NCBI GenBank assembly: GCA_030426905.1
Contig: JAUHXQ010000004.1
Coordinates: forward strand, 62,001 to 126,000
From: Alphaproteobacteria bacterium
Lineage (GTDB): Bacteria > Pseudomonadota > Alphaproteobacteria > Rickettsiales > JABSSG01
Direction: 5' to 3'
DNA length: 64,000 bases
The position numbers and the translations under genes are program-made. Position 1 is the first letter of the stretch. Each line of letters opens with the position of its first letter. Under the pieces are notes generated by a model. The model made no database searches. It was not told the DNA's origin and saw only the letters and a program-made list of their open reading frames with translations. Positions 1 through 8,004 of the stretch are shown here, one piece after another.

Positions 1-1
1 A

Positions 2-397
2 ATTACTATTCGGAATCAGTTGGTACTAAATAGATATACTGTTCCTGCGATATATTGTACGGTTGCTTCGAATTTATTGCTCGATATCGTTGAAAATATT
101 AAAGATGCACAAAATAATCGTGTTAATCATAGTAAGTCTTCTCTTAAATATATATTGTATGTTTCTCACGATACTATTTTAATGAGTTTGCTCAATTTGA
201 TGAATTATGAATTAAAGAAAGTGCCACCGTTTGGTGCTAATGTAAGATTTGAATTATTTGAAGATGTGGTTACCAAAGAGTTTTTTGTTAGAGCTTCCTA
301 TAAGGGTAAAAATATAGAATTATGCTCTTCAGAATATTGTAGCTTTTCTGAGTTTAGTAGTCTAATGCTTGATAAAATCAAGCAGCAATGCGAATGA
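2..397 (+). CDS. Histidine acid phosphatase-like protein, C-terminal part
   Basis: The reading frame is open from the left edge without a stop, so this is the 3' end of a longer gene. The visible ~130 residues carry SHDTILMSLL, which matches the conserved C-terminal His-Asp (HD) motif of branch 2 histidine acid phosphatases. It is followed by a proline-hydrophobic stretch (VPPFGANVRFELFE) where the family has P-x-(A/G)-x-x-x-x-FEL. In the family this HD supplies the proton donor; the N-terminal RHG motif would lie outside the window. The usual location is periplasmic or secreted, but no signal peptide can be judged here. The family call is fairly firm; the substrate is unknown. Confidence 0.7.
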   Translation: MTIRNQLVLNRYTVPAIYCTVASNLLLDIVENIKDAQNNRVNHSKSSLKYILYVSHDTILMSLLNLMNYELKKVPPFGANVRFELFEDVVTKEFFVRASYKGKNIELCSSEYCSFSEFSSLMLDKIKQQCE

Positions 398-492
398 TTT
401 CTCTGTATTACCTAGTTTAATTCTCATTAATAATATTTTAACTATTATAGTTAATAATTATTACTGTATAGAAATTATTTTGGGGAATTATT

Positions 493-1311
493 ATGGTAGA
501 TAAACAAGAATCGTTAACAGTGCAGGTTGTTGATGAAGTTACAGGGAATATATCACGTAATGCAAATCAGCCAATTAGTGAAGATGTAGTAAAAAAAATA
601 GTAGAAGCAGCAAAAGGAGAAAGACAAGGGTTGAGAGAGACATTAAAAAATAGTGTAGGAAATTCTTTTTTCCCTAGACAAAGAAAATTTGATTATCTAC
701 AACAAGCTCAAGATTTAGCTACTAGACTTAAAAAAGAGAAAGGTGCAGATAAGGAAGCGTATCAGGATGCAATCATGTTACTATTGTCTTCGCAAATAGA
801 AAATAAACCTGGTATTACCGATAAAATGCTTGATGTGTTTGTCAGTTTACCTATAGAAGGTGCAAAAAGGTTATTCAGTTGGGCACATGAATTTGGTAAA
901 AAACTTGTAAAGAAAATTGATGAATGTGCTAACAAAATATGGGAAGAGACAAAGGGGTTAGCAGCTAAAGGGAAAGAAAAATTAGAAGATATCTCGCAAG
1001 TAGCATCTGAAACAGTAAAAAAACACTGGGGAAAGTTTTCAGAGGCTGTAAAAGAAATGTGCGATGAAGCGAAAATAAGCTTCCTAGAAGGGCTTGAACA
1101 AGGGTTGAAAGACGTTGAGAAACAAGCCGGTGTAGCTGCCGCTGCAGTGGAAAAGCGGAAAGAGCATCAACAACAAAAAAAAGCAGCAGCAATAAAAGCA
1201 GCTAAAGAAATTGGAAAAGGTCTTGCACAGAATCAGCTTCGTGAACAGACCTCATTACAAAGTAGTAAAAAATCTACAACACAAAAACAACAACACCAAG
1301 GAAGGGGATAG
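493..1311 (+). CDS. Hypothetical amphipathic-helix protein (272 aa)
   Basis: I do not recognise this family. The ATG follows TTGGGGAATT, which gives a weak GGGG ribosome-binding site. The protein is rich in Lys, Glu, Ala and Gln. Residues ~115-245 read as long amphipathic helices with repeated patterns such as WEETKGLAAKGKEKLEDI and SETVKKHWGKFSEAVKEM, resembling apolipoprotein- or phasin-like helices. The C-terminus (~220-272) is low-complexity Lys/Gln-rich and hydrophilic. There is no signal peptide or transmembrane segment. It stands alone, convergent with the rppH operon. A lipid- or granule-coating role or a secreted effector are possible, but this is speculation. Confidence 0.7.
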   Translation: MVDKQESLTVQVVDEVTGNISRNANQPISEDVVKKIVEAAKGERQGLRETLKNSVGNSFFPRQRKFDYLQQAQDLATRLKKEKGADKEAYQDAIMLLLSSQIENKPGITDKMLDVFVSLPIEGAKRLFSWAHEFGKKLVKKIDECANKIWEETKGLAAKGKEKLEDISQVASETVKKHWGKFSEAVKEMCDEAKISFLEGLEQGLKDVEKQAGVAAAAVEKRKEHQQQKKAAAIKAAKEIGKGLAQNQLREQTSLQSSKKSTTQKQQHQGRG

Positions 1312-1391
1312 ACATAGTGGCTGAGGGAGATGGGGTTGGTAGTAAAGCTTTAAAAACCCCCTCTAGAGAAAAGTGAGAAAGATAGAGAGAA

Positions 1392-1898
1392 TTAAACTTT
1401 GAGGTCGGAGACTTGCATTTTGAATTCATCGACGATAGAAATATAGAGTCGTTTTTTGAAATCAATAACGAGATTGGGTAGTGAGTTTATATCTACCCAT
1501 TTCCACTCCTCAAATTCAGCATCGGCAGTGTTAATATTGATTTCGTCCTCTTTGCCAGTGAATTTGAATAACACCCATTTTTGTTTTTGGCCTCGATATT
1601 TACCGTTCCATAGTTTACCGATCAGAAACTCTGGTACATCATAATAAAACCATCTTCTGCTTACTGATATAATTTGAACACTGGTAATATTAGTTTCTTC
1701 CTTTAATTCTCTAAGAGCGGCTTCTTTTATTGTTTCATCTTCGTCTATACCTCCTTGAGGCATTTGCCATATATCAACTCTGGTATCGATTCTTTTACCA
1801 ACAAATACTTGTTTGTTTTCGTTTAGAATCATCATACCAACTCCACGTCTATAAGGTAATTTAGTATAAGTAGGCATCAGAAGATCATTCACTGACAT
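1392..1898 (-). CDS. rppH: RNA pyrophosphohydrolase (Nudix)
   Basis: RppH removes pyrophosphate from 5'-triphosphate mRNA ends and so starts 5'-end-dependent decay in the cytoplasm. The Nudix box spans residues 49-71 (G49, E55, R63-E64, E67-E68). The final Gly of the signature is replaced by Asn70. Flanking RppH hallmarks are LPYRRGVGMMI, MPQGG and KLWNGKYRGQKQKW. Its length of 168 aa is normal. It is the last gene of the ftsA-to-rppH run and its 5' end overlaps the deacetylase gene by 14 nt, which suggests translational coupling. An internal ATG seven codons in (MPTYTKLPYR) is an alternative start. Confidence 0.93.
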   Translation of the reverse strand: MSVNDLLMPTYTKLPYRRGVGMMILNENKQVFVGKRIDTRVDIWQMPQGGIDEDETIKEAALRELKEETNITSVQIISVSRRWFYYDVPEFLIGKLWNGKYRGQKQKWVLFKFTGKEDEININTADAEFEEWKWVDINSLPNLVIDFKKRLYISIVDEFKMQVSDLKV

Positions 1899-2757
1899 TT
1901 TTTACTCCGAGCTTTTTCTCAATCATATCTTTGATAGGCACAATCTCAACATTTTTATTTTTAAACTCATTACACCATTTATACAATGCTGCGATAGCTT
2001 GTGTGTTACTATTTACTACTCCTATAGCTTTCTTTTGTTTTATTGCAATGGATTCTAATAATTTTAATTTATCTAAAGTTATTGCATAATCATCACCTGT
2101 GATATTTATATCAGAAGAATTGACTGCGAAAGATAAATCTCCGTAAGGTTCTAAAGTTGGAGTTTGATTGTTGATACCATAAAGAAAAATAGAATTGAGA
2201 GAGTATATTTTTTTAATTAGCGCATTTGCTTGCTCTTGTTTATATAAAAAATTGCTGTTATCTCCCATATTATAAAACCCGATACTCCCTGGGACCTTAT
2301 TGTATATCTTTTTCAACTGTATTTCAATTTCATTTATTGTCATATTATTTTGTAAAGCTAAGTCCTCTTGATTTTTATCTGCTGAGGTTAAAGGTAATTT
2401 GATTAGATAGGGAATATATTTACTTTTTAATGTTTCAATATTTTGCATTAGCTTTTTATTATAGATAGAGAGACCTACAGCGACATTTTCAGGAATGAGC
2501 TCTAAAATTTCTGAGACATCTAAATCTTCATCATCATCTATCAAGATTGAGGTATAAGATGTAGCGGAGTTTACAGTTACTGAGGATTGATGATGTATGG
2601 TGCTGCTATCTAAAGGAAGGATTACTTTGCTACCGTCATCATTCTCTACTTTATTATTAATATTTACTATTTCCCAAAATATTATAGAAACCCATGTAAT
2701 AATTAGTGCAATAGAAATAACAGCTGTGAAAATAGAGTAGCGATTTTTTTTATTCAT
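1885..2757 (-). CDS. Divergent polysaccharide deacetylase family protein
   Basis: An N-terminal membrane anchor (about residues 8-30, ISIALIITWVSIIFW) is followed by a low-complexity linker. A domain from ~residue 80 then matches the divergent polysaccharide deacetylase family (Pfam Polysacc_deac_2, YibQ/DUF610). The family pattern P-E-x-V-x-x-x-x-S is seen as IPENVAVGLSIY, the L-P-M position as IKLPLT, and the G-x-x-N-x-M-G-x-x motif as SIGFYNMGDNSN. The order ctpA - this gene - rppH is classical for Alphaproteobacteria and supports an envelope or peptidoglycan role. I chose the ATG giving MNKKNRYS, which overlaps the ctpA end by 8 nt. An upstream ATG at 2778 would add seven residues. Catalytic activity is unproven for the family. 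Confidence 0.8.
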   Translation of the reverse strand: MNKKNRYSIFTAVISIALIITWVSIIFWEIVNINNKVENDDGSKVILPLDSSTIHHQSSVTVNSATSYTSILIDDDEDLDVSEILELIPENVAVGLSIYNKKLMQNIETLKSKYIPYLIKLPLTSADKNQEDLALQNNMTINEIEIQLKKIYNKVPGSIGFYNMGDNSNFLYKQEQANALIKKIYSLNSIFLYGINNQTPTLEPYGDLSFAVNSSDINITGDDYAITLDKLKLLESIAIKQKKAIGVVNSNTQAIAALYKWCNEFKNKNVEIVPIKDMIEKKLGVKNVSE

Positions 2758-4117
2758 TATTTCTATCATTGAGGGCATTAGTATTATAGTTATAGATATT
2801 AATTCCTTTTAATAGATCTACTGCTCTTAAAACCATTAAATCTCCTTTGTATAAAGGATCTTTATTGTCAGTATTCTGGTTAGTAACAATAATTTTTTTC
2901 TTGATACGGTCAATTATACTTGTTTTATTATCTTTGTCGTTACGTTTTATATTTATTGCTTGACTTAGGTGTCCCTTTATATTTTCTTCTCGAAAACCGT
3001 GATCTGCACGATATTTTTTTATCTCTACATCTTCTATTGCTATATCAGGTATTACTCCTTCTAGTTGAATAGATTTGCCGGAGGGAGTGTAATATAAAGC
3101 AGTAGTAAGGCTTATTGCTTTATCTTTATCTAGATCAATAACAGTTTGTACAGATCCTTTCCCAAAAGATTTAGTACCTAAGATGGCTGCTTTTTTATGG
3201 TCTTGTAATGCACCTGCAACGATTTCAGCAGCTGAAGCAGTTCCGTTATTTATCAGTACTACTATAGGCACATTTTTGACTTTAAATATTTTTTTATCTA
3301 CAGGATAGTTAACAGCATTCATATCTTTTTTTCCTTTAGTATAAACAACATTTCCTTTATCAATAAACATTGATGCTACTTTCACTGATTGTTCTAAAAA
3401 GCCACCAGGATTATTGCGCAAATCGAGAATAATCCCTTTTAAAGATGTATTGTTGGAAGCTTTCTTTATTGCTTCTTCAAGGAGCTTATCGGTATTGCCA
3501 TAAAAATAGCTAATTCTTATATAAAGTAAGTCTGTTTCTATTATTGAAGTATTTACAGAATGTATCGTAACTTTTTCACGGTGTAGTTTATATTCGGTAG
3601 GAGTGGGGTTATCTTCTCGTAAGATAGTAAGCGTTATAGGGGTGTTTGGTTTTCCTCTAATTTTTTGTACGATATCATAAGTTGATAGGCCGTAGGTGCT
3701 TTCATCGTTTATAGAAATAATATAATCTCCAGATTTGATACCTGCATTATAAGCTGGTCCTCCATCGATTGGTGCTACTACTCTTATCAGACCGTTGTCA
3801 GAGGTGACTTCTATACCAATGCCTTCAAATTCTCCAGAACTATGCATAGCAAGTTCACTTGCTTCTTCTTTATTTAAATAAGTAGAATGAGGGTCAAGAG
3901 AAGAGAGCATGCCGTTTATCGCGTACTCAACTAGTTTGTTATCGGATATTGGATTTACATATTCTTCCTTTATGATACGCAAAGTATTCATAATTGTTTT
4001 TGCTGATTCTATATCATTATTATCTAAAATTTCTTCGGTCTTTACTCTTTCAGCTTTAGCAATTGCAAAAGTAGAGTATAAGCTTATACAAGCTATTAAT
4101 AAAATTTTTTTATACAT
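2750..4117 (-). CDS. ctpA: S41 family C-terminal processing peptidase
   Basis: This is a periplasmic serine protease of the Ctp/Prc family that trims C-termini of envelope proteins, often peptidoglycan hydrolases. A signal peptide (residues 1-21, ending FAIA-KA) leads into a PDZ domain (~90-180; EGIGIEV, GIKSGDYIISI). The S41 catalytic core follows (~195-380). The Ser-Lys dyad is visible as Ser295 in NNGTASAAEIV and Lys320 in KSFGKGSVQT. LDLRNNPGG is the usual core motif. At 455 aa it is full length. It sits 42 nt downstream of iscX and overlaps the deacetylase gene. Confidence 0.95.
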   Translation of the reverse strand: MYKKILLIACISLYSTFAIAKAERVKTEEILDNNDIESAKTIMNTLRIIKEEYVNPISDNKLVEYAINGMLSSLDPHSTYLNKEEASELAMHSSGEFEGIGIEVTSDNGLIRVVAPIDGGPAYNAGIKSGDYIISINDESTYGLSTYDIVQKIRGKPNTPITLTILREDNPTPTEYKLHREKVTIHSVNTSIIETDLLYIRISYFYGNTDKLLEEAIKKASNNTSLKGIILDLRNNPGGFLEQSVKVASMFIDKGNVVYTKGKKDMNAVNYPVDKKIFKVKNVPIVVLINNGTASAAEIVAGALQDHKKAAILGTKSFGKGSVQTVIDLDKDKAISLTTALYYTPSGKSIQLEGVIPDIAIEDVEIKKYRADHGFREENIKGHLSQAINIKRNDKDNKTSIIDRIKKKIIVTNQNTDNKDPLYKGDLMVLRAVDLLKGINIYNYNTNALNDRNNE

Positions 4118-4159
4118 CTTTATTATCCTCTCGTTATTAGGTCATTTAACTATTAGTCA

Positions 4160-4360
4160 CTATTGATCTTCCCTCATAGATATCCATTCTGCTTGAATTG
4201 CTTCTAAAATTTTTTCATTGCAATTTTCAGGTAAATCATCAAATCCTTCTAGTTCCAATATCATTTTTTTAAGCAAAGTAAATCTCAATGCAAATATATC
4301 TTGATTTGGAAACTTTGCTTCTAATGCTTCGGCAATTTCTTCTATTTCTAACCATTTCAT
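4160..4360 (-). CDS. iscX: Fe-S cluster assembly protein IscX
   Basis: This small acidic protein (66 aa) matches IscX/YfhJ along its whole length. It shows the N-terminal W-x-E/D-x-x-E-I-A-E-A-L pattern, P-x-x-D-x-x-x-L-R-F-T in the middle, and L-x-x-FDD followed by NEKILEAIQ-x-x-W near the end. IscX binds the cysteine desulfurase IscS and iron and tunes cluster assembly. It usually ends the isc operon. Here it sits alone between a glycosyltransferase (17 nt upstream) and ctpA (42 nt downstream), with no other isc gene in the window. Identification is firm; the location is unusual. Confidence 0.9.
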   Translation of the reverse strand: MKWLEIEEIAEALEAKFPNQDIFALRFTLLKKMILELEGFDDLPENCNEKILEAIQAEWISMREDQ

Positions 4361-4377
4361 ATTAACAATCCTAATTA

Positions 4378-6186
4378 TTAAAAATCTAGTTTACGTAAAG
4401 TCTTACTCCAATAATGTGGCTTAAATAATAACTGATAAAATGCTATAAAAAAAGCTATAGAATGTAATAAATAATAGAAAGGGTGTAATAGTATAGAGTA
4501 ATTCATATCTCTCCAGTTATTTTTAATAACCGCACATATAGCGAAAAAAATAGATATTATAATCCAAAATGCTCCATTTATCATAGTTACTAGTTTAATG
4601 AACGCTAAAAATTTAGTATCTGCTTGAATAAAAAAAGTAAAAGGTAAAAATACTTGTACAAGATAAGTTGCTATAGGAAGTATCAGAAAAAAATGAAATC
4701 CTACTATTCCTAGTTTACTAAGATGATGCTTGAATTGGTTTAAAGTTCTTAAATGGACTATATAAGTTTGAATATGTCCCTTAATCCATCTTGCTCTTTG
4801 TAAGAGCCATGTTTTTAATTTTACAGGAGATTCTTCCATGGTATAAGAGTCTAAAATTTTTGTAGTGTAACCATATTTTGCTAGTCTATATCCAAGATCA
4901 GCGTCTTCTGCAACATTATAAGGATCCCAACCTTTTAATTGTTGTAATTTATCTTTTTTAAAATGATTACTGGTTCCTCCAAGCGGTATTGGAATTCTAA
5001 GATTTTCAAGTCCTTTGAGTAAAAAGTCAAACCAAACGGAGTACTCTATTGCAAAAGAAGATGATAGAAAATTATCATCACGGTTATAGTAGTTTAATCT
5101 AGACTGTAAACATACTACTTTTTTAGGACTGCTTCTAAACATTTGCACAGCTTTTAGTAGCTGGTTAGGATCTGGTTTATCTTCAGCATCATAAATAGTT
5201 ATATATTTACCCATGGCAAATTTCAGTCCATAAGAACAAGCTTTAGGCTTAGTTTGGGGATAGCTTTTGGGAATGCAAATAATTCTAAAGAATCCTTCTA
5301 GACCTAATCTATTAAGGAACCTGATAGTCTTTTTATCAAATTGTTCTACAAGAATAATTACATCTAGCTTGGATTTAGGATAGTTGATTTGTCTAATATT
5401 ATTAAGTAAGTTTAAGATTGTATGTTTTTCTTTATGCAGAGGCAACAGTACCGTATAGACAGGCAAGGAATGATCTTTAATTTGCGTATAATTAGTTCCA
5501 ATTTCTCTTTTAAATGCATTAGAGAAAATGAAGAATTTGAATATTGTGCTTGCGGCAATAATTATATTGGATGTTATTATTAAAAAAATAATTAGTTTAT
5601 AAGGCATCGTAGAAGCTAAAAATAATAGCACTATCAAGAAAAGGGTGATAGTGATTTTTTGCTTTGTTGTTAGCAGATAATATGCTGAGTATTTAGGGTA
5701 GATTTTTTTTAGTTCGCTTTGAACAGTTAATGTAGTGGTTGTGCTAAAATTTCTTTGTATGGCTCTGGTGATGGCAGATTGCGTTGTGATAACTACTTTA
5801 AATTTTTTGCCATATATCTTTTCTAATAACTTTATAAGTTCTGCTTTGATATTTGTTGCTGCAACATATGTTATGCCTTTATCTTTTTTCCATGGTATAA
5901 AATTTAACTTTATATAATAGTTTAAATGTTTTTTAGATAAGATAGAAGGGTCTGGTAAAAATTTCCTTAGGTCTACATAAGGAGTATTGAAATAGTCAGA
6001 AAATGTATTTGCCAACTCTTGGTCACTAATATAGCCCTCATTCAGCAATGCTTCTGTTACTGTGCTTTTATACTTAGAACTATATTGCTGAGCAAATCGT
6101 AAGTAACGTTTTGAGATAATGCCTTTATAGATTAATAGTTGTTCTATAGACTTAGGATTGGATTTTAAAAATTTTGCTTTAACCAT
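4378..6186 (-). CDS. Family 2 glycosyltransferase with GspE/MshE-like N-terminal domain
   Basis: This membrane glycosyltransferase has an unusual layout. Residues ~10-150 resemble the N-terminal domain of type II secretion ATPases (MshEN/GSPII_E_N; LLNEGYISDQELANTFSDYF, then PYVDL). Two transmembrane helices (~176-220) precede a GT2 catalytic domain (~240-475) and four or so C-terminal helices (~480-590). Catalytic marks of processive cellulose-synthase-like GT2 enzymes are DAED (333-336), GGTSNHF (403-409), ED (427-428) and QRARW (463-467). The same layout is seen in XagB-type glycosyltransferases. It starts inside the end of ftsA (22 nt overlap), so it is co-translated with a division gene. 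A polysaccharide product is likely; its identity is unknown. Confidence 0.85.
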   Translation of the reverse strand: MVKAKFLKSNPKSIEQLLIYKGIISKRYLRFAQQYSSKYKSTVTEALLNEGYISDQELANTFSDYFNTPYVDLRKFLPDPSILSKKHLNYYIKLNFIPWKKDKGITYVAATNIKAELIKLLEKIYGKKFKVVITTQSAITRAIQRNFSTTTTLTVQSELKKIYPKYSAYYLLTTKQKITITLFLIVLLFLASTMPYKLIIFLIITSNIIIAASTIFKFFIFSNAFKREIGTNYTQIKDHSLPVYTVLLPLHKEKHTILNLLNNIRQINYPKSKLDVIILVEQFDKKTIRFLNRLGLEGFFRIICIPKSYPQTKPKACSYGLKFAMGKYITIYDAEDKPDPNQLLKAVQMFRSSPKKVVCLQSRLNYYNRDDNFLSSSFAIEYSVWFDFLLKGLENLRIPIPLGGTSNHFKKDKLQQLKGWDPYNVAEDADLGYRLAKYGYTTKILDSYTMEESPVKLKTWLLQRARWIKGHIQTYIVHLRTLNQFKHHLSKLGIVGFHFFLILPIATYLVQVFLPFTFFIQADTKFLAFIKLVTMINGAFWIIISIFFAICAVIKNNWRDMNYSILLHPFYYLLHSIAFFIAFYQLLFKPHYWSKTLRKLDF

Positions 6187-7388
6187 GATATGGCTTTCTT
6201 TATAGAGTGATGTTTTTTTATAGGTACTTGGCTGTTTTTAGAAATAGAGCATTTTATCATGCCGTACATCGTTGAAAAACTAGCGTCAAGGTCAATATCA
6301 GAAACCGAGGCAAAATTAATAGGCAGTCCTTTTCTTGCAGATAAATTAAATTCTTGTTTGATAAAATGCTCTAATCCAACAAATTGGCTACTTCCTCCAG
6401 TAAATATAAATCTTTCAATACAGTCTTTGTCTAAATGTTTTTCGTAAATTTTTTTAATGAAAATACTAATTATTTCTTTGAATCTCGATTTGATAACCTT
6501 ATTGAGTAAGCTATTACTAATTTCAGTAATATTATTTTCTCCTTGGATATTGGTTGTATTTACTGAAATTATATTATTTTCATCTAAATAAAAATCGCAT
6601 AATTTACCATATAAAATTTTTATTTTCTCAGCTTCTACAAAATCTATCGCGAAATAATTTACTATATCTTGCGTGATAATTTTCCCTCCAAGTGGTATTA
6701 CTCCACTAGCAAGAATCTTACAATCCTTTATTACAATATAATCTAGCATATTTCCTCCTATATCAGCAATTATGCAACCTTTTTCACGTTCTTGATCTGT
6801 TGCGCAAACCATTGCTGAGGCATAAGAGCTAATAATGAAGTCGGAGATTTTTAGCTGGCATCCAAGTAAGCAGCTGCTTAAATTAATTAAAAATTTTAAT
6901 GGAACAGTAATGACATTAATATAAGATGTTAAACTGTTTACAAACATAAACTCAGGGTCCTTGATTCCTAGCATCTCATCTAAATCATAGTTCAAGGCTG
7001 TATTATAAAGTATTTCATATTTATCTAAGTCAACTTTGCTTAGTGCTAAATTTATTATTCTTTTTAAGTCATTGGATAAGATTTGTTTCCCATTAAATTT
7101 GCTAACTATTTTTATAGTGCTAGACTTCATAAGTGGATGAGAAACATTAATGACTATATTATCTATCATTTTTGAAGATTTATGCTCTGCTTCGTGTAGA
7201 GAAGAAGCTATTGCAGATCTTAATAATTTCACATCTTGAATCAGGCCATTTCTCAATCCTTCTGATGCAACATTTCCTACGCCGAGTATTTTTACAGATC
7301 CATTACGATGTACTTTTGCTATACTGGATGCAATTTTTGTTCCTCCTATATCAATTACTGCGATGGTTTTGTTATTTCCTACTAGCAT
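6165..7388 (-). CDS. ftsA: Cell division protein FtsA
   Basis: FtsA is the actin-like membrane tether of FtsZ in the divisome. The phosphate-1 motif is AVIDIGGTKIAS near the N-terminus. The inserted 1C/SHS2 subdomain spans ~85-165 (DNIVINVSHPL...). Phosphate-2 is GCIIADIGGNMLDYIVI, the GG-K-I segment is GVIPLGGKIITQDI, and the adenosine motif is FTGGSSQFVGLEHF. The last ~13 residues form the amphipathic membrane-targeting helix (SIKKAISWLKQNF). Its 407 aa are normal. Neither ftsQ nor ftsZ is adjacent. It heads the minus-strand run that continues into the glycosyltransferase, and is divergent from secB. Confidence 0.92.
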   Translation of the reverse strand: MLVGNNKTIAVIDIGGTKIASSIAKVHRNGSVKILGVGNVASEGLRNGLIQDVKLLRSAIASSLHEAEHKSSKMIDNIVINVSHPLMKSSTIKIVSKFNGKQILSNDLKRIINLALSKVDLDKYEILYNTALNYDLDEMLGIKDPEFMFVNSLTSYINVITVPLKFLINLSSCLLGCQLKISDFIISSYASAMVCATDQEREKGCIIADIGGNMLDYIVIKDCKILASGVIPLGGKIITQDIVNYFAIDFVEAEKIKILYGKLCDFYLDENNIISVNTTNIQGENNITEISNSLLNKVIKSRFKEIISIFIKKIYEKHLDKDCIERFIFTGGSSQFVGLEHFIKQEFNLSARKGLPINFASVSDIDLDASFSTMYGMIKCSISKNSQVPIKKHHSIKKAISWLKQNF

Positions 7389-7467
7389 ATTAATTAAATC
7401 ATTTGACCTATAATAAAGTAATGATGTATTGTAGTGATAATCATATTTAACATCAATAGGGAAAGAT

Positions 7468-7941
7468 ATGGCACAAGAAGAAACACAACAAAAAATTCAA
7501 CAAAATGATCAACCACAGGTACTAATTAATGCTCAATATATCAAAGATTTATCTTTTGAAAATCCAGAGGCACCAAGCTGTTTTACAAAAATTAAGACTC
7601 CACCTAAGATTGATTTAGCTCTAGATGTTAGAGCTAACAAGATAGAAGAAGATAATTATGAGGTTACTCTGAAAATTAATGCTAAAGCTCTTAATGAAAA
7701 AGATACATTGTTTGTAATAGAGTTGGATTTTGCTGGAGTTTTTTCAATTAAAAATTGTCCAAGTGATGAGCAGAGAGAGCAAATTCTACTTATTTATTGT
7801 CCAAGTTTACTTTTTCCATTTGCTAGGAGGGTAGTTGCAGATGTAAGCAGAGATGGTGGATTCCAACCTTTGATGGTTAATCCAGTTGATTTTGCAGGTT
7901 TATATTTACAACAAAAAAATAAAAATAAAGCTGCTAATTAG
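7468..7941 (+). CDS. secB: Protein-export chaperone SecB
   Basis: SecB is the cytoplasmic tetrameric chaperone that keeps precursors unfolded and hands them to SecA. The family core is visible as QYIKDLSFENPEAP at residues ~24-37, then DVRANK and the long beta segment. The C-terminal CPSLLFPFARRVVADVSRDGGFQPLMV match is diagnostic. At 157 aa it has the expected length. GGGAAAG lies 3-9 nt before the ATG as ribosome-binding site. It is a single-gene unit that ends in a clear hairpin shared with the convergent thiolase gene. Confidence 0.95.
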   Translation: MAQEETQQKIQQNDQPQVLINAQYIKDLSFENPEAPSCFTKIKTPPKIDLALDVRANKIEEDNYEVTLKINAKALNEKDTLFVIELDFAGVFSIKNCPSDEQREQILLIYCPSLLFPFARRVVADVSRDGGFQPLMVNPVDFAGLYLQQKNKNKAAN

Positions 7942-7960
7942 TAATGCATTTATAGATATT

Positions 7961-8004
7961 AAAGCTGCTTTAGGAGATTATTTGATTTTACTTAAAGCAG
8001 CTTA
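7961..8004. terminator. Bidirectional terminator between secB and thiolase gene
   Basis: A perfect 11 bp inverted repeat, AAGCTGCTTTA at 7962-7972 and TAAAGCAGCTT at 7993-8003, encloses a 20 nt loop. T-rich sequence follows on the plus side (TTTATATTTTTT). It lies just after secB and includes the thiolase stop codon, so it probably ends both convergent transcripts. Confidence 0.7.

Noticed and set aside
965-1192. Minus-strand 75-codon ORF, Leu-rich
   Set aside because: Lies wholly inside the 272 aa gene on the other strand and has the hydrophobic composition of a shadow frame.
1332-1360. GGGGTT ... AACCCC inverted repeat after the 272 aa gene
   Set aside because: Only six base pairs with a 17 nt loop and no T tract; too weak to call a terminator.
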